The notes: generated from the sequence alone by a model not told the origin. A stretch of 64,000 nucleotides of DNA from Thermosynechococcus sp. NK55a (GCF_000505665.1 NC_023033.1:1054001-1118000), one strand, 5' to 3'; numbered from the stretch's first letter, positions 1 through 9,552 are shown. Program-made: numbers and translations.

Positions 1-231
1 TGTGGTCGCCTCGATGGTTATTGGGAACGGGGCCTCTCTCCTTGGGACTTAGCTGCTGGTGTAGTTCTTGTCCGTGAAGCTGGGGGCATCGTTACTGCCT
101 ACGATCAATCTCCTTTTCAACTGACATCGGGGCGGATTTTAGCCACCAATGGTCATCTCCACGCTGCCCTAAGCGAGGCTCTACTGCGGGTGAAACCCTT
201 GGGCTTTTCATTTCTCCCAGAAGGACATTAA
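1..231 (+). CDS. Inositol monophosphatase family protein, C-terminal part
   Basis: The window opens inside this gene, so only the last 76 codons are present. The frame reads directly from base 1 and contains WDLAAG, the second metal-binding signature of the inositol monophosphatase/FBPase-like fold, followed by a REAGG segment typical of the family C-terminus. Known members hydrolyse inositol-1-phosphate, histidinol phosphate or 3'-phosphoadenosine phosphate with Mg2+; the fragment does not show which. The TAA stop interleaves with the stop of the convergent scpA gene (4-nt overlap). Confidence 0.85.
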   Translation, partial: CGRLDGYWERGLSPWDLAAGVVLVREAGGIVTAYDQSPFQLTSGRILATNGHLHAALSEALLRVKPLGFSFLPEGH

Positions 232-959
232 CCTAGGTCTTCTAGGGAAATCGCGTCAGGCAGACAGGTCCGCACCTGTAGGGGTTGATAAAAATCTGTT
301 TGTTGGAGATCCACCTTCGACTGGGCAGCGAGGAACAGCAGCGCCCAAAAGACACCCACGGAATCGGGCTTGCGCTGCAATAACTCCTGGAAGTCTAGCC
401 ATGTACCTTCGGGGGCCATTTCCCTGAGAAGGCTTTCCACTTCCCTAGCCATCTCCGTGAGGTTTTCTTGGTGAGCCAGTTGGGTAATGGCCTTGAGGGT
501 GGTGGGACGGCGACGCTGCCGGCGTTGATGAGGCCGCAGCCCCTTTGGGCGATCGCTCTGAATGGCCAGGGTTTTCAGGTGGCCAATTAATTCTTCAAGG
601 GTGAGGCGGCGCCATTGTTGGGGGGGCGCCACGGGGCGACGATGCAAATGCTGCTCTAGGGCATGGGGCAAAACCGCAAAGGACTGGTTTTCCCCAATCT
701 CTGGCGGCTCCTCGCCTTCTGCTGCCGCTGGTGAAGGTTCAGTAACGGCCACTAGGCGATCGCTCTTGAGGAGCACCAGCATCGCTGCATACAAAAAGGC
801 TTGCCCCGATTCACTGAGATTGGGTTCCCCCCGCCGTGCCAACTCCGCCAAACAGCGATCGCAGACATCAACAACTTGAATATCCCAGGGGTCAATTTCT
901 CCCCGCTCCGCTAACTCAATCAAAATGTCAATGGCAGTATCGGCAAAAGATTGACTCAT
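228..959 (-). CDS. scpA: Segregation and condensation protein A (ScpA)
   Basis: A 243-aa protein matching the kleisin subunit ScpA. With SMC and ScpB, ScpA forms the bacterial condensin that compacts and segregates the chromosome. The N-terminal third shows the usual pattern: [20 protein letters not shown], then a helical segment ending in LLLKSDRL. A variable acidic linker follows (residues about 75-95), then a C-terminal winged-helix region with [17 protein letters not shown], where kleisins contact the SMC head. The start is ATG. Neither scpB nor smc lies nearby. The 3' end overlaps the convergent inositol monophosphatase gene by 4 nt. Confidence 0.85.
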   Translation of the reverse strand: MSQSFADTAIDILIELAERGEIDPWDIQVVDVCDRCLAELARRGEPNLSESGQAFLYAAMLVLLKSDRLVAVTEPSPAAAEGEEPPEIGENQSFAVLPHALEQHLHRRPVAPPQQWRRLTLEELIGHLKTLAIQSDRPKGLRPHQRRQRRRPTTLKAITQLAHQENLTEMAREVESLLREMAPEGTWLDFQELLQRKPDSVGVFWALLFLAAQSKVDLQQTDFYQPLQVRTCLPDAISLEDLG

Positions 960-1056
960 GACGGGCTGCCCCTCGTTGTTGTCTCTTGTAACCTCCTCCC
1001 GACGCTGAGCCGACGGCTAGAGGGCGGGACTGATAGCTCCCCAAAGCGCTCATTAT

Positions 1057-2976
1057 TTAAAAACTCTCAGCAATGGGAATTGTAAAGTGAAACTTACTAC
1101 CGCGATCGCGCCCCGCCGACTCCGCCCAAATTTGCCCCCCCAAATTGGTAATAATCTGGCGACAGATTGCTAGACCCAACCCTGTACCACCCGCCGAGCG
1201 CCGCAGTGCCCCCTCCTCCTGATAAAAGCGATCAAAAATCGTTTCCAAGCGATCGGGTTCAATACCGCGCCCTGTATCGGCTATGGTCACTTCTAATAAC
1301 CCGTCAGGACGGGGCTTTGCTGCAATGGAGACCTGCCCCGACTGCTCTGTAAACTTGCAGGCATTGTCCAGTAACTTCGAGAGCACCTCCACCAACCACT
1401 CACCATCGGCTCGCACCAGGGGCAGTTCCTCGGGCAAGATGGCCTGAATTGTCGGGAGTTGATCTTTGGGGGTGCGCAAACTACTGAGGGCCAAATCCAC
1501 CAGTTCCTGGAGGGACAGCGGTTCCGGTCGCCACTGCACCCGGCCACTTTCCAACTGGGAGAGGGTGAGGAAGTCCTGAATCAGTTTCCGCATGCGCTCA
1601 GCATCGGCGAGGGCGGTACTCAGCATCACCTGCCGCAGTTCTGGATCCATATCAGGTTCGCTGGCTAGGCTTTCGAGGCAGACTTGAATGGTCGAAAGGG
1701 GTGTGCGCAGTTCATGACCTGTAATTGCAATTAGATTGCTGCGGGTACGATCTAATGCCTCCAATTGCGCATTGAGTTCTTCCAAATCGGCGTAGGCCTC
1801 TGCCTGAATCAGGGCAACCCCCACCTGGGTGGCGATCGCCTCCACTAATTCTGCGTCCATATCGTGCCACGGCAGCGCTTGGCCTCGGTGGAGTTCGACA
1901 ATGCCCAAAAGTCGCCCCCGATAAAGAACAGGCGCCAGTAGGAGGGCTTTGACGCCGGCGGCATCGAGGGGCTTGAAACGGGTGGCCTCATAGTGGGGAT
2001 CAGCGGCCACATCATCCACCTGAATCACCTGCTGATGCACCAGTGCCTGCTGCGTGTAGGGGTGCTCACTCACAGGCCAATACTGGTACTGCAAGGGGGG
2101 GAGGGCACCGCTAGTGTACTCGTGCTCGATGGGCACCCGCGTATCGGTACTGCGGCAACGATAAATTAGGCAGCGATCGCTCTTGAGGGCTTCCCCCAGC
2201 TCCGCCACGGTGCGAGTAAGAATTTCCGTGGGATTGAGGGAGTTGCGAATTGCCGTGGTAATCGCATTGGTGAGGCGTTCTTTGCGCTCTTGAATGGCAA
2301 TTTGGCGGTAGGCCTTAATTTGCTTGTACTGGCCTGCCTGGAGATAGGTAACGAGGCGATCGACAAAGGGGGCAGGATCACGATTGCACCCCTCTAATTG
2401 GCGATAGGTTTCAACCAATACTAGACCTTCCCTGAGTTTCTCCTTGAGTTCAGGGCGGTATTCACGAATACGGTTGAGGAGGATTTCAGCCGTTGTTGCC
2501 GCCACCTGCCGATCAAACGTCCAAATGCCCTCAAAACGACGTGCTGCATCCATCGGCGGCAACACATCTAAGCGATGGGTGGGCGATCGCTGGACTTCAC
2601 GGCAGACCAAGCAAGTGCTGTAATTTTTGCCCAAGACGGTCAAATGCCATTCTTGACTGAGGGTATCGCCAGGATCAAAGGCAACGGTTTCGTAGTCCCC
2701 AGAGCAGCTTGTAAACTCGGTTTCGGGGGCAGCCAAAACATAGACATGGTGGGACTTTGTGGCAATACGCTGGTAGCGATGGGCTTCTTGGCGATAAAAG
2801 CGTTCCCGCTGAAAGCAGGCAATAATGATCGGCGCATCCTCACTGGCCAAGACCTGATCCTCCATTGCGTGGGAAAGCGCCGTCAGCGATGTCTTGAAAT
2901 ACAGTTGCAATCGCAAGTGAGGCAACCGCGCCAACAACTCCTCAAGAACAGATGTGGCAATGATCCTGTTGGCCAT
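1057..2976 (-). CDS. DICT-GAF sensor histidine kinase
   Basis: A 639-aa soluble histidine kinase with no predicted membrane segment. The N-terminal ~130 residues look like a DICT sensory domain (cyanobacteria-rich, often linked to light or stress signalling). A GAF domain lies at about 236-395. The HisKA dimerisation helix carries the phospho-accepting His421 (GHELRTPL). The ATPase domain has an N-box (LLDNACKFTE, N538), a G1 box (DTGRG, 567-571) and a G2 box (GGTGLGL, 596-602), so the catalytic parts look intact. The GAF domain lacks an obvious bilin-binding Cys motif. No response regulator is adjacent; the nearest REC protein is about 5.5 kb away (8517-9383). The ligand is unknown. Confidence 0.85.
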   Translation of the reverse strand: MANRIIATSVLEELLARLPHLRLQLYFKTSLTALSHAMEDQVLASEDAPIIIACFQRERFYRQEAHRYQRIATKSHHVYVLAAPETEFTSCSGDYETVAFDPGDTLSQEWHLTVLGKNYSTCLVCREVQRSPTHRLDVLPPMDAARRFEGIWTFDRQVAATTAEILLNRIREYRPELKEKLREGLVLVETYRQLEGCNRDPAPFVDRLVTYLQAGQYKQIKAYRQIAIQERKERLTNAITTAIRNSLNPTEILTRTVAELGEALKSDRCLIYRCRSTDTRVPIEHEYTSGALPPLQYQYWPVSEHPYTQQALVHQQVIQVDDVAADPHYEATRFKPLDAAGVKALLLAPVLYRGRLLGIVELHRGQALPWHDMDAELVEAIATQVGVALIQAEAYADLEELNAQLEALDRTRSNLIAITGHELRTPLSTIQVCLESLASEPDMDPELRQVMLSTALADAERMRKLIQDFLTLSQLESGRVQWRPEPLSLQELVDLALSSLRTPKDQLPTIQAILPEELPLVRADGEWLVEVLSKLLDNACKFTEQSGQVSIAAKPRPDGLLEVTIADTGRGIEPDRLETIFDRFYQEEGALRRSAGGTGLGLAICRQIITNLGGQIWAESAGRDRGSKFHFTIPIAESF

Positions 2977-2992
2977 GGAAGGGTGTGAATAG

Positions 2993-3121
2993 GAAGATGC
3001 CCTACGGTACCATTATCGGCAAATCCGCACCACCGAACCTATTGAAATTCAGTTCGAGCGGCTGGACCTGATTCAACCAACGGCTGAATTGCTGGAACCT
3101 CCAGCTTTTAACTTTTGTTAA
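2993..3121 (+). pseudogene. Possible C-terminal gene remnant, family not recognised
   Basis: An open stretch of 42 codons begins right after an in-frame TAG and ends in TAA. It has no start codon, but its composition looks coding: alternating charged and hydrophobic residues, including RYHYRQIRTTEPIEIQFERL. It lies between the divergent histidine kinase and ABC1 kinase genes. I do not recognise the family. It may be the tail of a deleted gene or chance. Confidence 0.25.
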
Positions 3122-3264
3122 GAATTTTATTGATTAGCAGGGCTTATGTGTAGTTTTCTATACTATATTTAAGCAAACCCAAAAAGATCCGCTCCTCTAG
3201 CACTGGGGATCAACAAAATCCTCATAATTGCGATGGTTGCTTACGTTGTAACCAAAAGTGCTCC

Positions 3265-5043
3265 GTGGAAACACCCATGGCAAGAGGAGAGGGCTGTAGT
3301 AAGTTGGGTTTCAGAGAATCAGGTAAAAAAGCTGTGACTGCCCCTATTTCTGCTGTCCCTAGTACTGGCCATTGTCGTTACGATCCTGAGGCGATCGCCC
3401 GCTACTACTGGCGACACCCTTGGCAAGTAATCTGGCGGTTCGTTCACATTTCGGTATCTTTTTTAACATTTTGGCTGCTGTTGCAGTGGGACAAGTGGCT
3501 GGGTCAACAGGAAAGTCAGCGTCCCCGGCGGGCAATGCAACTGCGCAAACTCCTGATCCGTTTAGGCCCAACCTTCATCAAAGTCGGTCAAGCCCTCTCC
3601 ACTCGCCCCGATTTGATTTGTCCCGACTACCTCGACGAACTTACGCTTCTTCAGGACAAACTGCCCCCCTTTCCCAACGAGGTTGCCATTGCCATTATTG
3701 AGCGGGATCTGCACTTAAACTTGGGGGATATTTTTGCCGAATTCTCACCCCAGCCTGTGGCCGCCGCCAGTCTTGGCCAAGTCTATCGAGCCAAACTCCA
3801 CAGTGGCGAGGAAGTGGCTGTCAAGGTGCAGCGCCCCAATCTCTTGCCCGTGATTACTCGCGATCTCTTTTTGATCCGCCTTTTGGTGCAGTGGGTCAAG
3901 CCCTGGCTACCCATTAACCTCTGCTACGACCTCCGGGACATTGTGGATGAATTTGGCTGCAAGCTCTACGAGGAAATTGACTACCTCAATGAAGGGCGCA
4001 ATGCCGAGAAATTTGCCAACAACTTCCGCGACGATCCCACGGTTAAGGTTCCCAAAATCTATTGGGAATACACCACTAAACACGTGCTCACGCTGGAGTG
4101 GATCCACGGCATTAAACTCACCCGCACCGATTGCATGGTGGCGGCGGGCGTCAATCCCGATGAGCTCATCCGTGTCGGTGTGATTTCTGGTCTGCGGCAA
4201 CTCTTGGAATTTGGCTTTTTCCATGCAGATCCCCATCCAGGCAATCTTTTTGCGATGCCCGATGGTCGTATCGCCTACATTGACTTCGGCATGATGGATC
4301 AATTGGAGGAGAGCACTAAAGAATCCCTTGTGGATGCGGTGGTTCATTTGGTGAACAAGGACTACTCCGCCCTTGCCGCCGACTTTGTCAAGCTGGGCTT
4401 TCTTACTCCGGAAACGGATATGACGCCGATTATCCCTGCCCTGGAGTCGGTCTTTGAGGAGGTGATTGGCTCCAGTGTGCGGGAATTCAACTTCAAGGTG
4501 ATCACCGATCGCTTCTCTGAGTTGATGTATGCCTATCCCTTCCGTGTTCCCGCCAAGTTTGCCCTGATCATTCGCTCCCTCGTGACCCAAGAGGGCATTG
4601 CCCTATGCCTCAATCCCAACTTTCGCATTGTCGATGTCAGCTATCCCTATGTGGCACGGCGTCTGCTCCAAGGAGAATCGCCCCAACTGCGGCGACGGTT
4701 ATTGGATATCCTCTTCAAGGATGGTCGTCTCCAGTGGCAACGACTAGAAAACTTGATTGCAATCGCTCGGCAGGATCAGCACTTTAATCTCGCGCCAACG
4801 GCCACCTTGGGCTTGCAATATCTCTTTTCTGAGGAGGGGCAGTACCTGCGGCGGCAAATTGTGCTAGCGTTAACCGAAGATGACCGTCTCCACACCGAAG
4901 AGGTGCAGCGCCTTTGGAATTTGGTCAAGTCTGACCTACGTCCTCTCTTCTTTATTGATGTGGCATGGGAAGCCCTCAAGGCCTCTGTTTCCCACACGCT
5001 CGGTAAAGAAGAAGACAGCAATTCCTTGGTGGTGGCTCCCTAG
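3265..5043 (+). CDS. ABC1/UbiB family atypical protein kinase
   Basis: A 592-aa ABC1K (AarF/UbiB) protein. The family supports prenylquinone metabolism (ubiquinone in proteobacteria, plastoquinone/tocopherol in phototrophs) and is membrane associated. Hallmarks, numbered from the GTG: KxGQ motif (KVGQ, 106-109), alanine-rich loop in place of a normal P-loop (AAASLGQ, 166-172), catalytic Lys187 in VAVKVQRP, catalytic loop HADPHPGN (320-327) and DFG (340-342). A hydrophobic segment lies at about 55-75. The start is uncertain: GTG at 3265, or ATG at 3277 four codons later. A TATACT -10-like hexamer lies at 3159-3164. Confidence 0.85.
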   Translation: METPMARGEGCSKLGFRESGKKAVTAPISAVPSTGHCRYDPEAIARYYWRHPWQVIWRFVHISVSFLTFWLLLQWDKWLGQQESQRPRRAMQLRKLLIRLGPTFIKVGQALSTRPDLICPDYLDELTLLQDKLPPFPNEVAIAIIERDLHLNLGDIFAEFSPQPVAAASLGQVYRAKLHSGEEVAVKVQRPNLLPVITRDLFLIRLLVQWVKPWLPINLCYDLRDIVDEFGCKLYEEIDYLNEGRNAEKFANNFRDDPTVKVPKIYWEYTTKHVLTLEWIHGIKLTRTDCMVAAGVNPDELIRVGVISGLRQLLEFGFFHADPHPGNLFAMPDGRIAYIDFGMMDQLEESTKESLVDAVVHLVNKDYSALAADFVKLGFLTPETDMTPIIPALESVFEEVIGSSVREFNFKVITDRFSELMYAYPFRVPAKFALIIRSLVTQEGIALCLNPNFRIVDVSYPYVARRLLQGESPQLRRRLLDILFKDGRLQWQRLENLIAIARQDQHFNLAPTATLGLQYLFSEEGQYLRRQIVLALTEDDRLHTEEVQRLWNLVKSDLRPLFFIDVAWEALKASVSHTLGKEEDSNSLVVAP

Positions 5044-5096
5044 GGGTGGGCAGCGGTTATCAACGTCCCTGAAGTCCAAGAAGGATTAGGTATCCC

Positions 5097-5468
5097 GTGT
5101 TTGATCCACCGATTGTCTTGCTGCTGGCCGGTATTTTTATGGGGTTGACCAGTGGCAAAGCCTTTGAGGCCACCCTCAAGCAGAGCGTCCAAGAATGGAA
5201 CCGCAGTCGCTCCACTCGCGTTCTGAGTCAGTTGCGCGGTCCCCAGCTTCAGTTGCCCTACTTGGGGATTTCCATTGGCATCTGGCTCTTCCTGATGGCG
5301 GGATTGTGGACCTATGGTTTTGGCCTGGGGCTGAGTATGAGCATTGCCTTTGTGCTGACCATCGCCACCGCCCTTTTGGTGTGGTACCAATTGGGAAAAG
5401 TGCTGACCATTTTAAGTAGGGGTGGCTCCCGTGCCCTTGATCTCGATGCCCTTGAAGCCAAGGAATAG
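5097..5468 (+). CDS. Conserved cyanobacterial membrane protein, unknown function
   Basis: A 123-aa protein with GTG start, 53 bp after the ABC1 kinase stop and probably cotranscribed with it. It has an N-terminal hydrophobic helix (about 5-20), an amphipathic charged stretch (EWNRSRSTR), and two strongly hydrophobic helices (about 60-105) with a short polar turn. The C-terminus is acidic (DLDALEAKE). No catalytic motif is visible. I recognise it only as a conserved cyanobacterial small membrane protein. Confidence 0.6.
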   Translation: MFDPPIVLLLAGIFMGLTSGKAFEATLKQSVQEWNRSRSTRVLSQLRGPQLQLPYLGISIGIWLFLMAGLWTYGFGLGLSMSIAFVLTIATALLVWYQLGKVLTILSRGGSRALDLDALEAKE

Positions 5469-5498
5469 TTCTCTATAGTTCTCAAAGGAGGCGGCGTT

Positions 5499-5932
5499 GT
5501 GGATTTACTGACCCAAGTGGACGAACTGATTGCCAACGCCCCCGATGACCCTGCAACTGTGGCTGCGGTACAGGCGATCGCCCCCATTCTCTATGAGGAA
5601 GCCCAGCGCTACGGGCAAACCGTTTACTACGTCCTGCAAACCCCTGATGGTCAATGGCAGGTGATTACCCTAGAGGAACAGCAACCTCCCCACCAACAAA
5701 AAATGTTATCCACGCCTACGGCAGCGAAGCCATGGCTCAAGAGGCCTGTGATGAACAGGTGATCCCCGTGGCAATGCCAATTATTCCCCTCTTGTTTCAA
5801 CTGTTGGCCGCAGAGCCAGTGGATAGCCTGATGATCCTAGAGGCGGATGGGGAGCGAGGCTGGGAAGTGGGTCGGCAATGGTTATTGGCTCAAGTACGCT
5901 CAATCCTCAGTGCCCCCCCAGACATTGCCTAG
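5499..5932 (+). pseudogene. Small conserved protein split by a frameshift
   Basis: Two overlapping frames complement each other. The first starts with GTG at 5499 after a strong Shine-Dalgarno (AAAGGAGG, 5484-5491). It reads MDLLTQVDELIANAPDDPAT..., then turns into non-coding-like sequence and stops at 5762. The second frame picks up at the A-run at 5698-5703 and runs to TAG at 5932 with VIPVAMPIIPLLFQLLAAEP and an acidic end. Adding one A to the run gives a continuous 144-aa protein. The slippery context is poor for programmed -1 shifting (CAA-AAA-ATG). It is a real mutation or a missed base in the assembly. Function unknown. Confidence 0.6.
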
Positions 5933-7239
5933 GACGGAAGCTGCTCACCGCGAATGGCCAAGTCTAGCAGCTGCATGGGGTGGTATATGGGCACGGGGCT
6001 GCCTTGCTCTTGCAGATACTGCCGCAACTGTACCGTGCAGCCCACATTTGCTGAGATAATGACGTCTGGGTGCGTATTCAGTAGGTTGCGCACTTTTTGT
6101 CGTCCTAAGTCGGTTGCCACATCCGGTTGGAGAATGTTGTAAACTCCGGCACTGCCACAGCACAGGGCCGCATCCAGGGGTTCTCGCAGTTGCACTTGGG
6201 GAATTTGGCGGAGCAGTTGCCGCGGCTCAAGGCGGATTTTTTGGCCGTGGATCATGTGGCAGGCATCTTGATAGACCAACGTTAAGGGGCGATCGCCCAA
6301 GGGATGTAAGGCGGTCACCAGCCCCTGCTTGACCAAAAAGACCTGTACATCCTCAACCTTTTGCACAAACTCGCGGGCGCGATCGCTATACTCGGGGTCA
6401 GCCGCCAACAGGTGATGGTATTCCTTGAGAGTATGGCCACAACCCGAGGCATTGATTAAGATGGCATCCACCTTAGCGGCAGCAAAACAGTCAATCATTT
6501 GGCGAGCAAGGGTTTGTGCCTGCTTCTGTTCCCCTTGGTGATGGGGTAGGGCACCGCAGCAGCCCTGTTGGCGTGGCAGCACCACCTCAAAACCATTGGC
6601 ACTTAAGACGGCAATTGTGGCTTCATTGACTTCAGGCAAAAAGAGCCGCTGCACACAACCAAGAATCACCCCCACGCGGCCCCGCTGTTTCCCTTGGGCA
6701 GGTACCACCTCAGGATAGCGAACGCGAAATGTCTTTGCCGAAAGGGAGGGCAGCATTTGATACATGGCCGCTAGGGACTTGGGCAGTAGCCGTTTGAGGA
6801 GTCCCACGCGTTTTTCAAGATCCGCCAAGCCCAATTTTTGGTAGAGCCACAGGGGCAACAGGAGCGCCCGCAGCCGTTGGGGGTAGGGCAGCGTTTGGAA
6901 AATCAACTGCCGCAGCCAGCGATCGCCCGCGGGACGCTGATAGTGACGCTGCACTTGAACCCGGGTGGCCGCAATCAACTTATCGTACTCGACCCCCGAG
7001 GGACAGGTGGTGACACAGGCCAAGCAACCCAAACAGGAATCAAAGTGCTGGACAACATCCGCCAGTTGCACTTGCCCCTCGTTAATGGCATCCATGAGGT
7101 AGATACGGCCACGGGGGGAGTCCATTTCTGTGCCCAGGACCCGATAACTGGGACAGGTCGAGAGGCAAAACCCGCAGTGGACACAGGCATCAATCAGGTG
7201 TGGATCGGGCGGGCCAGCTACAGGATCAGTTGCAGTCAT
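5929..7239 (-). CDS. glcF: Glycolate dehydrogenase iron-sulfur subunit GlcF
   Basis: A 436-aa protein with two N-terminal 4Fe-4S motifs, CVHCGFCLSTCP and CLGCLACVTTCP (about residues 18-75), and two C-terminal CCG-type domains (GCCGALPHH; ALCCGSAGVYN) that are typical of GlcF and heterodisulfide reductase-like subunits. It carries electrons from glycolate oxidation to a membrane acceptor in photorespiration. It follows glcE by 33 bp on the same strand. The 3' end overlaps the convergent frameshifted gene by 4 nt (CTAG, stops on both strands). Confidence 0.9.
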   Translation of the reverse strand: MTATDPVAGPPDPHLIDACVHCGFCLSTCPSYRVLGTEMDSPRGRIYLMDAINEGQVQLADVVQHFDSCLGCLACVTTCPSGVEYDKLIAATRVQVQRHYQRPAGDRWLRQLIFQTLPYPQRLRALLLPLWLYQKLGLADLEKRVGLLKRLLPKSLAAMYQMLPSLSAKTFRVRYPEVVPAQGKQRGRVGVILGCVQRLFLPEVNEATIAVLSANGFEVVLPRQQGCCGALPHHQGEQKQAQTLARQMIDCFAAAKVDAILINASGCGHTLKEYHHLLAADPEYSDRAREFVQKVEDVQVFLVKQGLVTALHPLGDRPLTLVYQDACHMIHGQKIRLEPRQLLRQIPQVQLREPLDAALCCGSAGVYNILQPDVATDLGRQKVRNLLNTHPDVIISANVGCTVQLRQYLQEQGSPVPIYHPMQLLDLAIRGEQLPS

Positions 7240-7272
7240 TCGTAAGTATTATTAATAAGTATTAAAACTTGT

Positions 7273-8520
7273 CTAGAGATGGCCGACAAAAACCCCAGTG
7301 CCAAAGACACCCGTTGCATCCAATTGTTGCTTAAGACTGCGCATCAATTCAAGGGCGTTGCCGCGATAGTCCCAAGGATCCAGCTGCTGCTTGAGGCTCA
7401 GCGGTGCCGCTAAGACGGTGACATAGCCCCGTGGTAACCCTTGGCGCAGCCTGAGAATTAGTTGACGGAGATCCTTCTCCTGTCCGTGAAGATAGGCGTA
7501 ACCAACCCCGGCACTCATTTCGCCTCGGCACTCGCAGGCCAATTTCCTTGCCAACTGCTGAAGCTGGGTGAGGGCGGGCAACATCTCCTGCAATGGCACG
7601 CCGATTTTGAGAATGACTTGATTGGGGGTGGGGTTGAGGGTAATGCCTAGGGGGGCTGCGGCTTCAAGTTGCAGATCATGGGTCTGGGCAATGTGACTGA
7701 GGCGATCGCCCAAGGTGCCCGCAGCCAAGACTTCCCGCAGCGTATGAAACTCCAGTTCCAGTAAGAGTGCCCCCGTTCCTTCAAGGCGCAGCACACAGCG
7801 CGCCGGCGCCAGGGCACTCGTTAAAATTGCCGCCAATCCACTGGCCAAGGCAGAGACTTCTCCCCGCAACTGCCAAATTTGTACCGCATCGGGCAGGGGA
7901 TAGACCCGCAACGTCACTTCTGTCAGGATTCCCAGCGTGCCATAGCTACCGATGAGCAGCTTCATCAGGTCATAGCCGGCAACATTTTTGACCACTCGCC
8001 CCCCGGCTTTGACGATTTGGCCATCACTGCGAATGAACTTGACCCCCAATAACTGATCGCGCCATGACCCATAGCGCTGGCGCAGTGTGCCATTACTGCA
8101 GGTGGCCAAGCAGCCGCCAAGGGTAGCCCTTTCCGCAAAGAGGGGATCTGCCGCAATCCATTGCCGTGCCGTTGCCAGTTGTTGCTGAAGGCGTTGCAAG
8201 GGGATGCCGACTTGGGTGGTGACGGTCATATCGGCAGCCGCATGATCAATGAGCCTGTGCCATGCTGTTGTCTGCAGCAAAATATCTGCCTGGGGGATGT
8301 TTCCGAGCCAGTTGAGTTTTGTTCCTGCTCCAATGGGCAGTACTCGCCAGCCTTGCCGTTGGGCGCAGGCAATCACTTCTGCCCCGGCTTCTGGGGTAGG
8401 GGGAGTCACCAGCAGGGCATGCTCAGGCAGATAGGGACGCAGGTGGGGGGCGCGATCGCCCAATTCAGCAATAGGATAAACAGCAGCATCCCCCAAGAGT
8501 GCGGTTAGGGTTTGCTTCAT
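7273..8520 (-). CDS. glcE: Glycolate dehydrogenase FAD-binding subunit GlcE
   Basis: A 415-aa FAD_binding_4 (PCMH-type) protein. The FAD site shows as GAGTKLNW in the N-terminal half, ATLGGCLATCSNGTLRQRYG near the middle and GGRVVKNVAGYDLMKLLIGS after it. The C-terminal half is the FAD-oxidase cap. With GlcF, and GlcD elsewhere, it oxidises photorespiratory glycolate to glyoxylate. GlcD-like homologues are longer (about 490 aa), which favours GlcE. The ATG overlaps the stop of the upstream REC-PAS gene (8517-8520), implying translational coupling. Confidence 0.87.
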   Translation of the reverse strand: MKQTLTALLGDAAVYPIAELGDRAPHLRPYLPEHALLVTPPTPEAGAEVIACAQRQGWRVLPIGAGTKLNWLGNIPQADILLQTTAWHRLIDHAAADMTVTTQVGIPLQRLQQQLATARQWIAADPLFAERATLGGCLATCSNGTLRQRYGSWRDQLLGVKFIRSDGQIVKAGGRVVKNVAGYDLMKLLIGSYGTLGILTEVTLRVYPLPDAVQIWQLRGEVSALASGLAAILTSALAPARCVLRLEGTGALLLELEFHTLREVLAAGTLGDRLSHIAQTHDLQLEAAAPLGITLNPTPNQVILKIGVPLQEMLPALTQLQQLARKLACECRGEMSAGVGYAYLHGQEKDLRQLILRLRQGLPRGYVTVLAAPLSLKQQLDPWDYRGNALELMRSLKQQLDATGVFGTGVFVGHL

Positions 8521-9383
8521 GGATTGCGGGTGGGCACTTCAAAGACAAAGCCCTCATAGTATAGGAGTTGGCCGTCCTCACTTTTGACAGGGCGAGCGCA
8601 TTCGCAGATGGTGGTGATTGTTTGGTCAGCACGATACACCTTGGAAACTAAATTGCGCACTACTCCCCGGGTTTGAATCTGTTGCTGGAACTTCTGCCAA
8701 CTGCTGTCATCCACGTAGGGGCGTTGGTTGTGGTGCTCAATATCCGCTAACCAGTCTTCAGCATCGGCATAGCCATAGATGCGTGCTAGGGCATTGTTCA
8801 CTTTGAAGTAAACCCCCTCGGGAGAACTTTGGTAAATCCCCACCACGGCCTCCTCAAACATTTGGCGATACTGTTCTTGCGCTGCTTGCAGTGAGGCCAC
8901 CAATTCACGGCGCTCTTCCGCAATTTCCTGCAGCTGCTGGTTTTGCTTTTGCAAGAGAGCATTCTTTTGCCGGAGCTTCCGCTGTAGGAGGGCGATCGTC
9001 AACTGATTTTTTACCCGTGCCAGCACTTCCGCCTGCTGAAAGGGTTTGGTGATGTAGTCAGCGCCACCTATTTCAAAGGCCTTGACCTTGTCAAATACAT
9101 CATCCAAGGCACTAATGAAAATAATGGGGATATGCTTGGTCTTGGGATTCTCCTTGAGGGTTTGACAGACTTCATAACCATTCATATCGGGCATCATGAT
9201 GTCCAGCAAGATGACATCTGGAGGTTCTGCTTCAATACCCATGAGCGCCATTTGGCCGCTGATGGCGCCACGCACATCATAACCTTCCAGTTGCAGCAGG
9301 GTTGTTAAAACTTCAACATTTTCGGGGGTATCATCGACTATTAAAATGCGACCAGCCCCTGAGTCAAAGAGGTCGGTGGTCAT
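8517..9383 (-). CDS. Response regulator with REC and PAS domains
   Basis: A 288-aa protein from the ATG at 9383 (a TTG 15 bases upstream also keeps frame). The N-terminal receiver has the acidic pair in LIVDD, phospho-acceptor Asp61 in LLDIMMPDMNG and the conserved Lys in ITKPF (about 113). A coiled-coil linker (about 135-175, KNALLQKQNQQLQEIAEE) leads to a PAS domain (about 180-280) with YEGFVFEV at the end. There is no DNA-binding, GGDEF or kinase output, so it probably works through protein contact. Its stop overlaps the glcE start by 4 nt, tying it to glycolate oxidation genes. It diverges from the DUF3598 gene. Confidence 0.82.
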   Translation of the reverse strand: MTTDLFDSGAGRILIVDDTPENVEVLTTLLQLEGYDVRGAISGQMALMGIEAEPPDVILLDIMMPDMNGYEVCQTLKENPKTKHIPIIFISALDDVFDKVKAFEIGGADYITKPFQQAEVLARVKNQLTIALLQRKLRQKNALLQKQNQQLQEIAEERRELVASLQAAQEQYRQMFEEAVVGIYQSSPEGVYFKVNNALARIYGYADAEDWLADIEHHNQRPYVDDSSWQKFQQQIQTRGVVRNLVSKVYRADQTITTICECARPVKSEDGQLLYYEGFVFEVPTRNP

Positions 9384-9552
9384 GCACGGGTCTCCCAATG
9401 GCGATTGTTTGTCAGCGCCCTGACACTCCCCATCCTATCAAAGTTTTTTCTGAGTGCTGGCGATCGCCCGCCAATTTGCAACCCGCAAACTCTCAACAGT
9501 TGTACTGATTTTTCTATACCATGGGGGTGACCCCCAGCAACGACGGGTATCA

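Noticed and set aside
3907..4590. 227-codon minus-strand frame inside the ABC1 kinase gene
   Set aside because: It mirrors a conserved catalytic domain on the other strand and has His/Gly-rich composition typical of a shadow frame.
5690..5710. Programmed -1 ribosomal frameshift at the A6 run
   Set aside because: The P-site codon CAA cannot re-pair well after a -1 slip, no downstream pseudoknot is evident, and the run is short for transcriptional slippage. A missing base is simpler.
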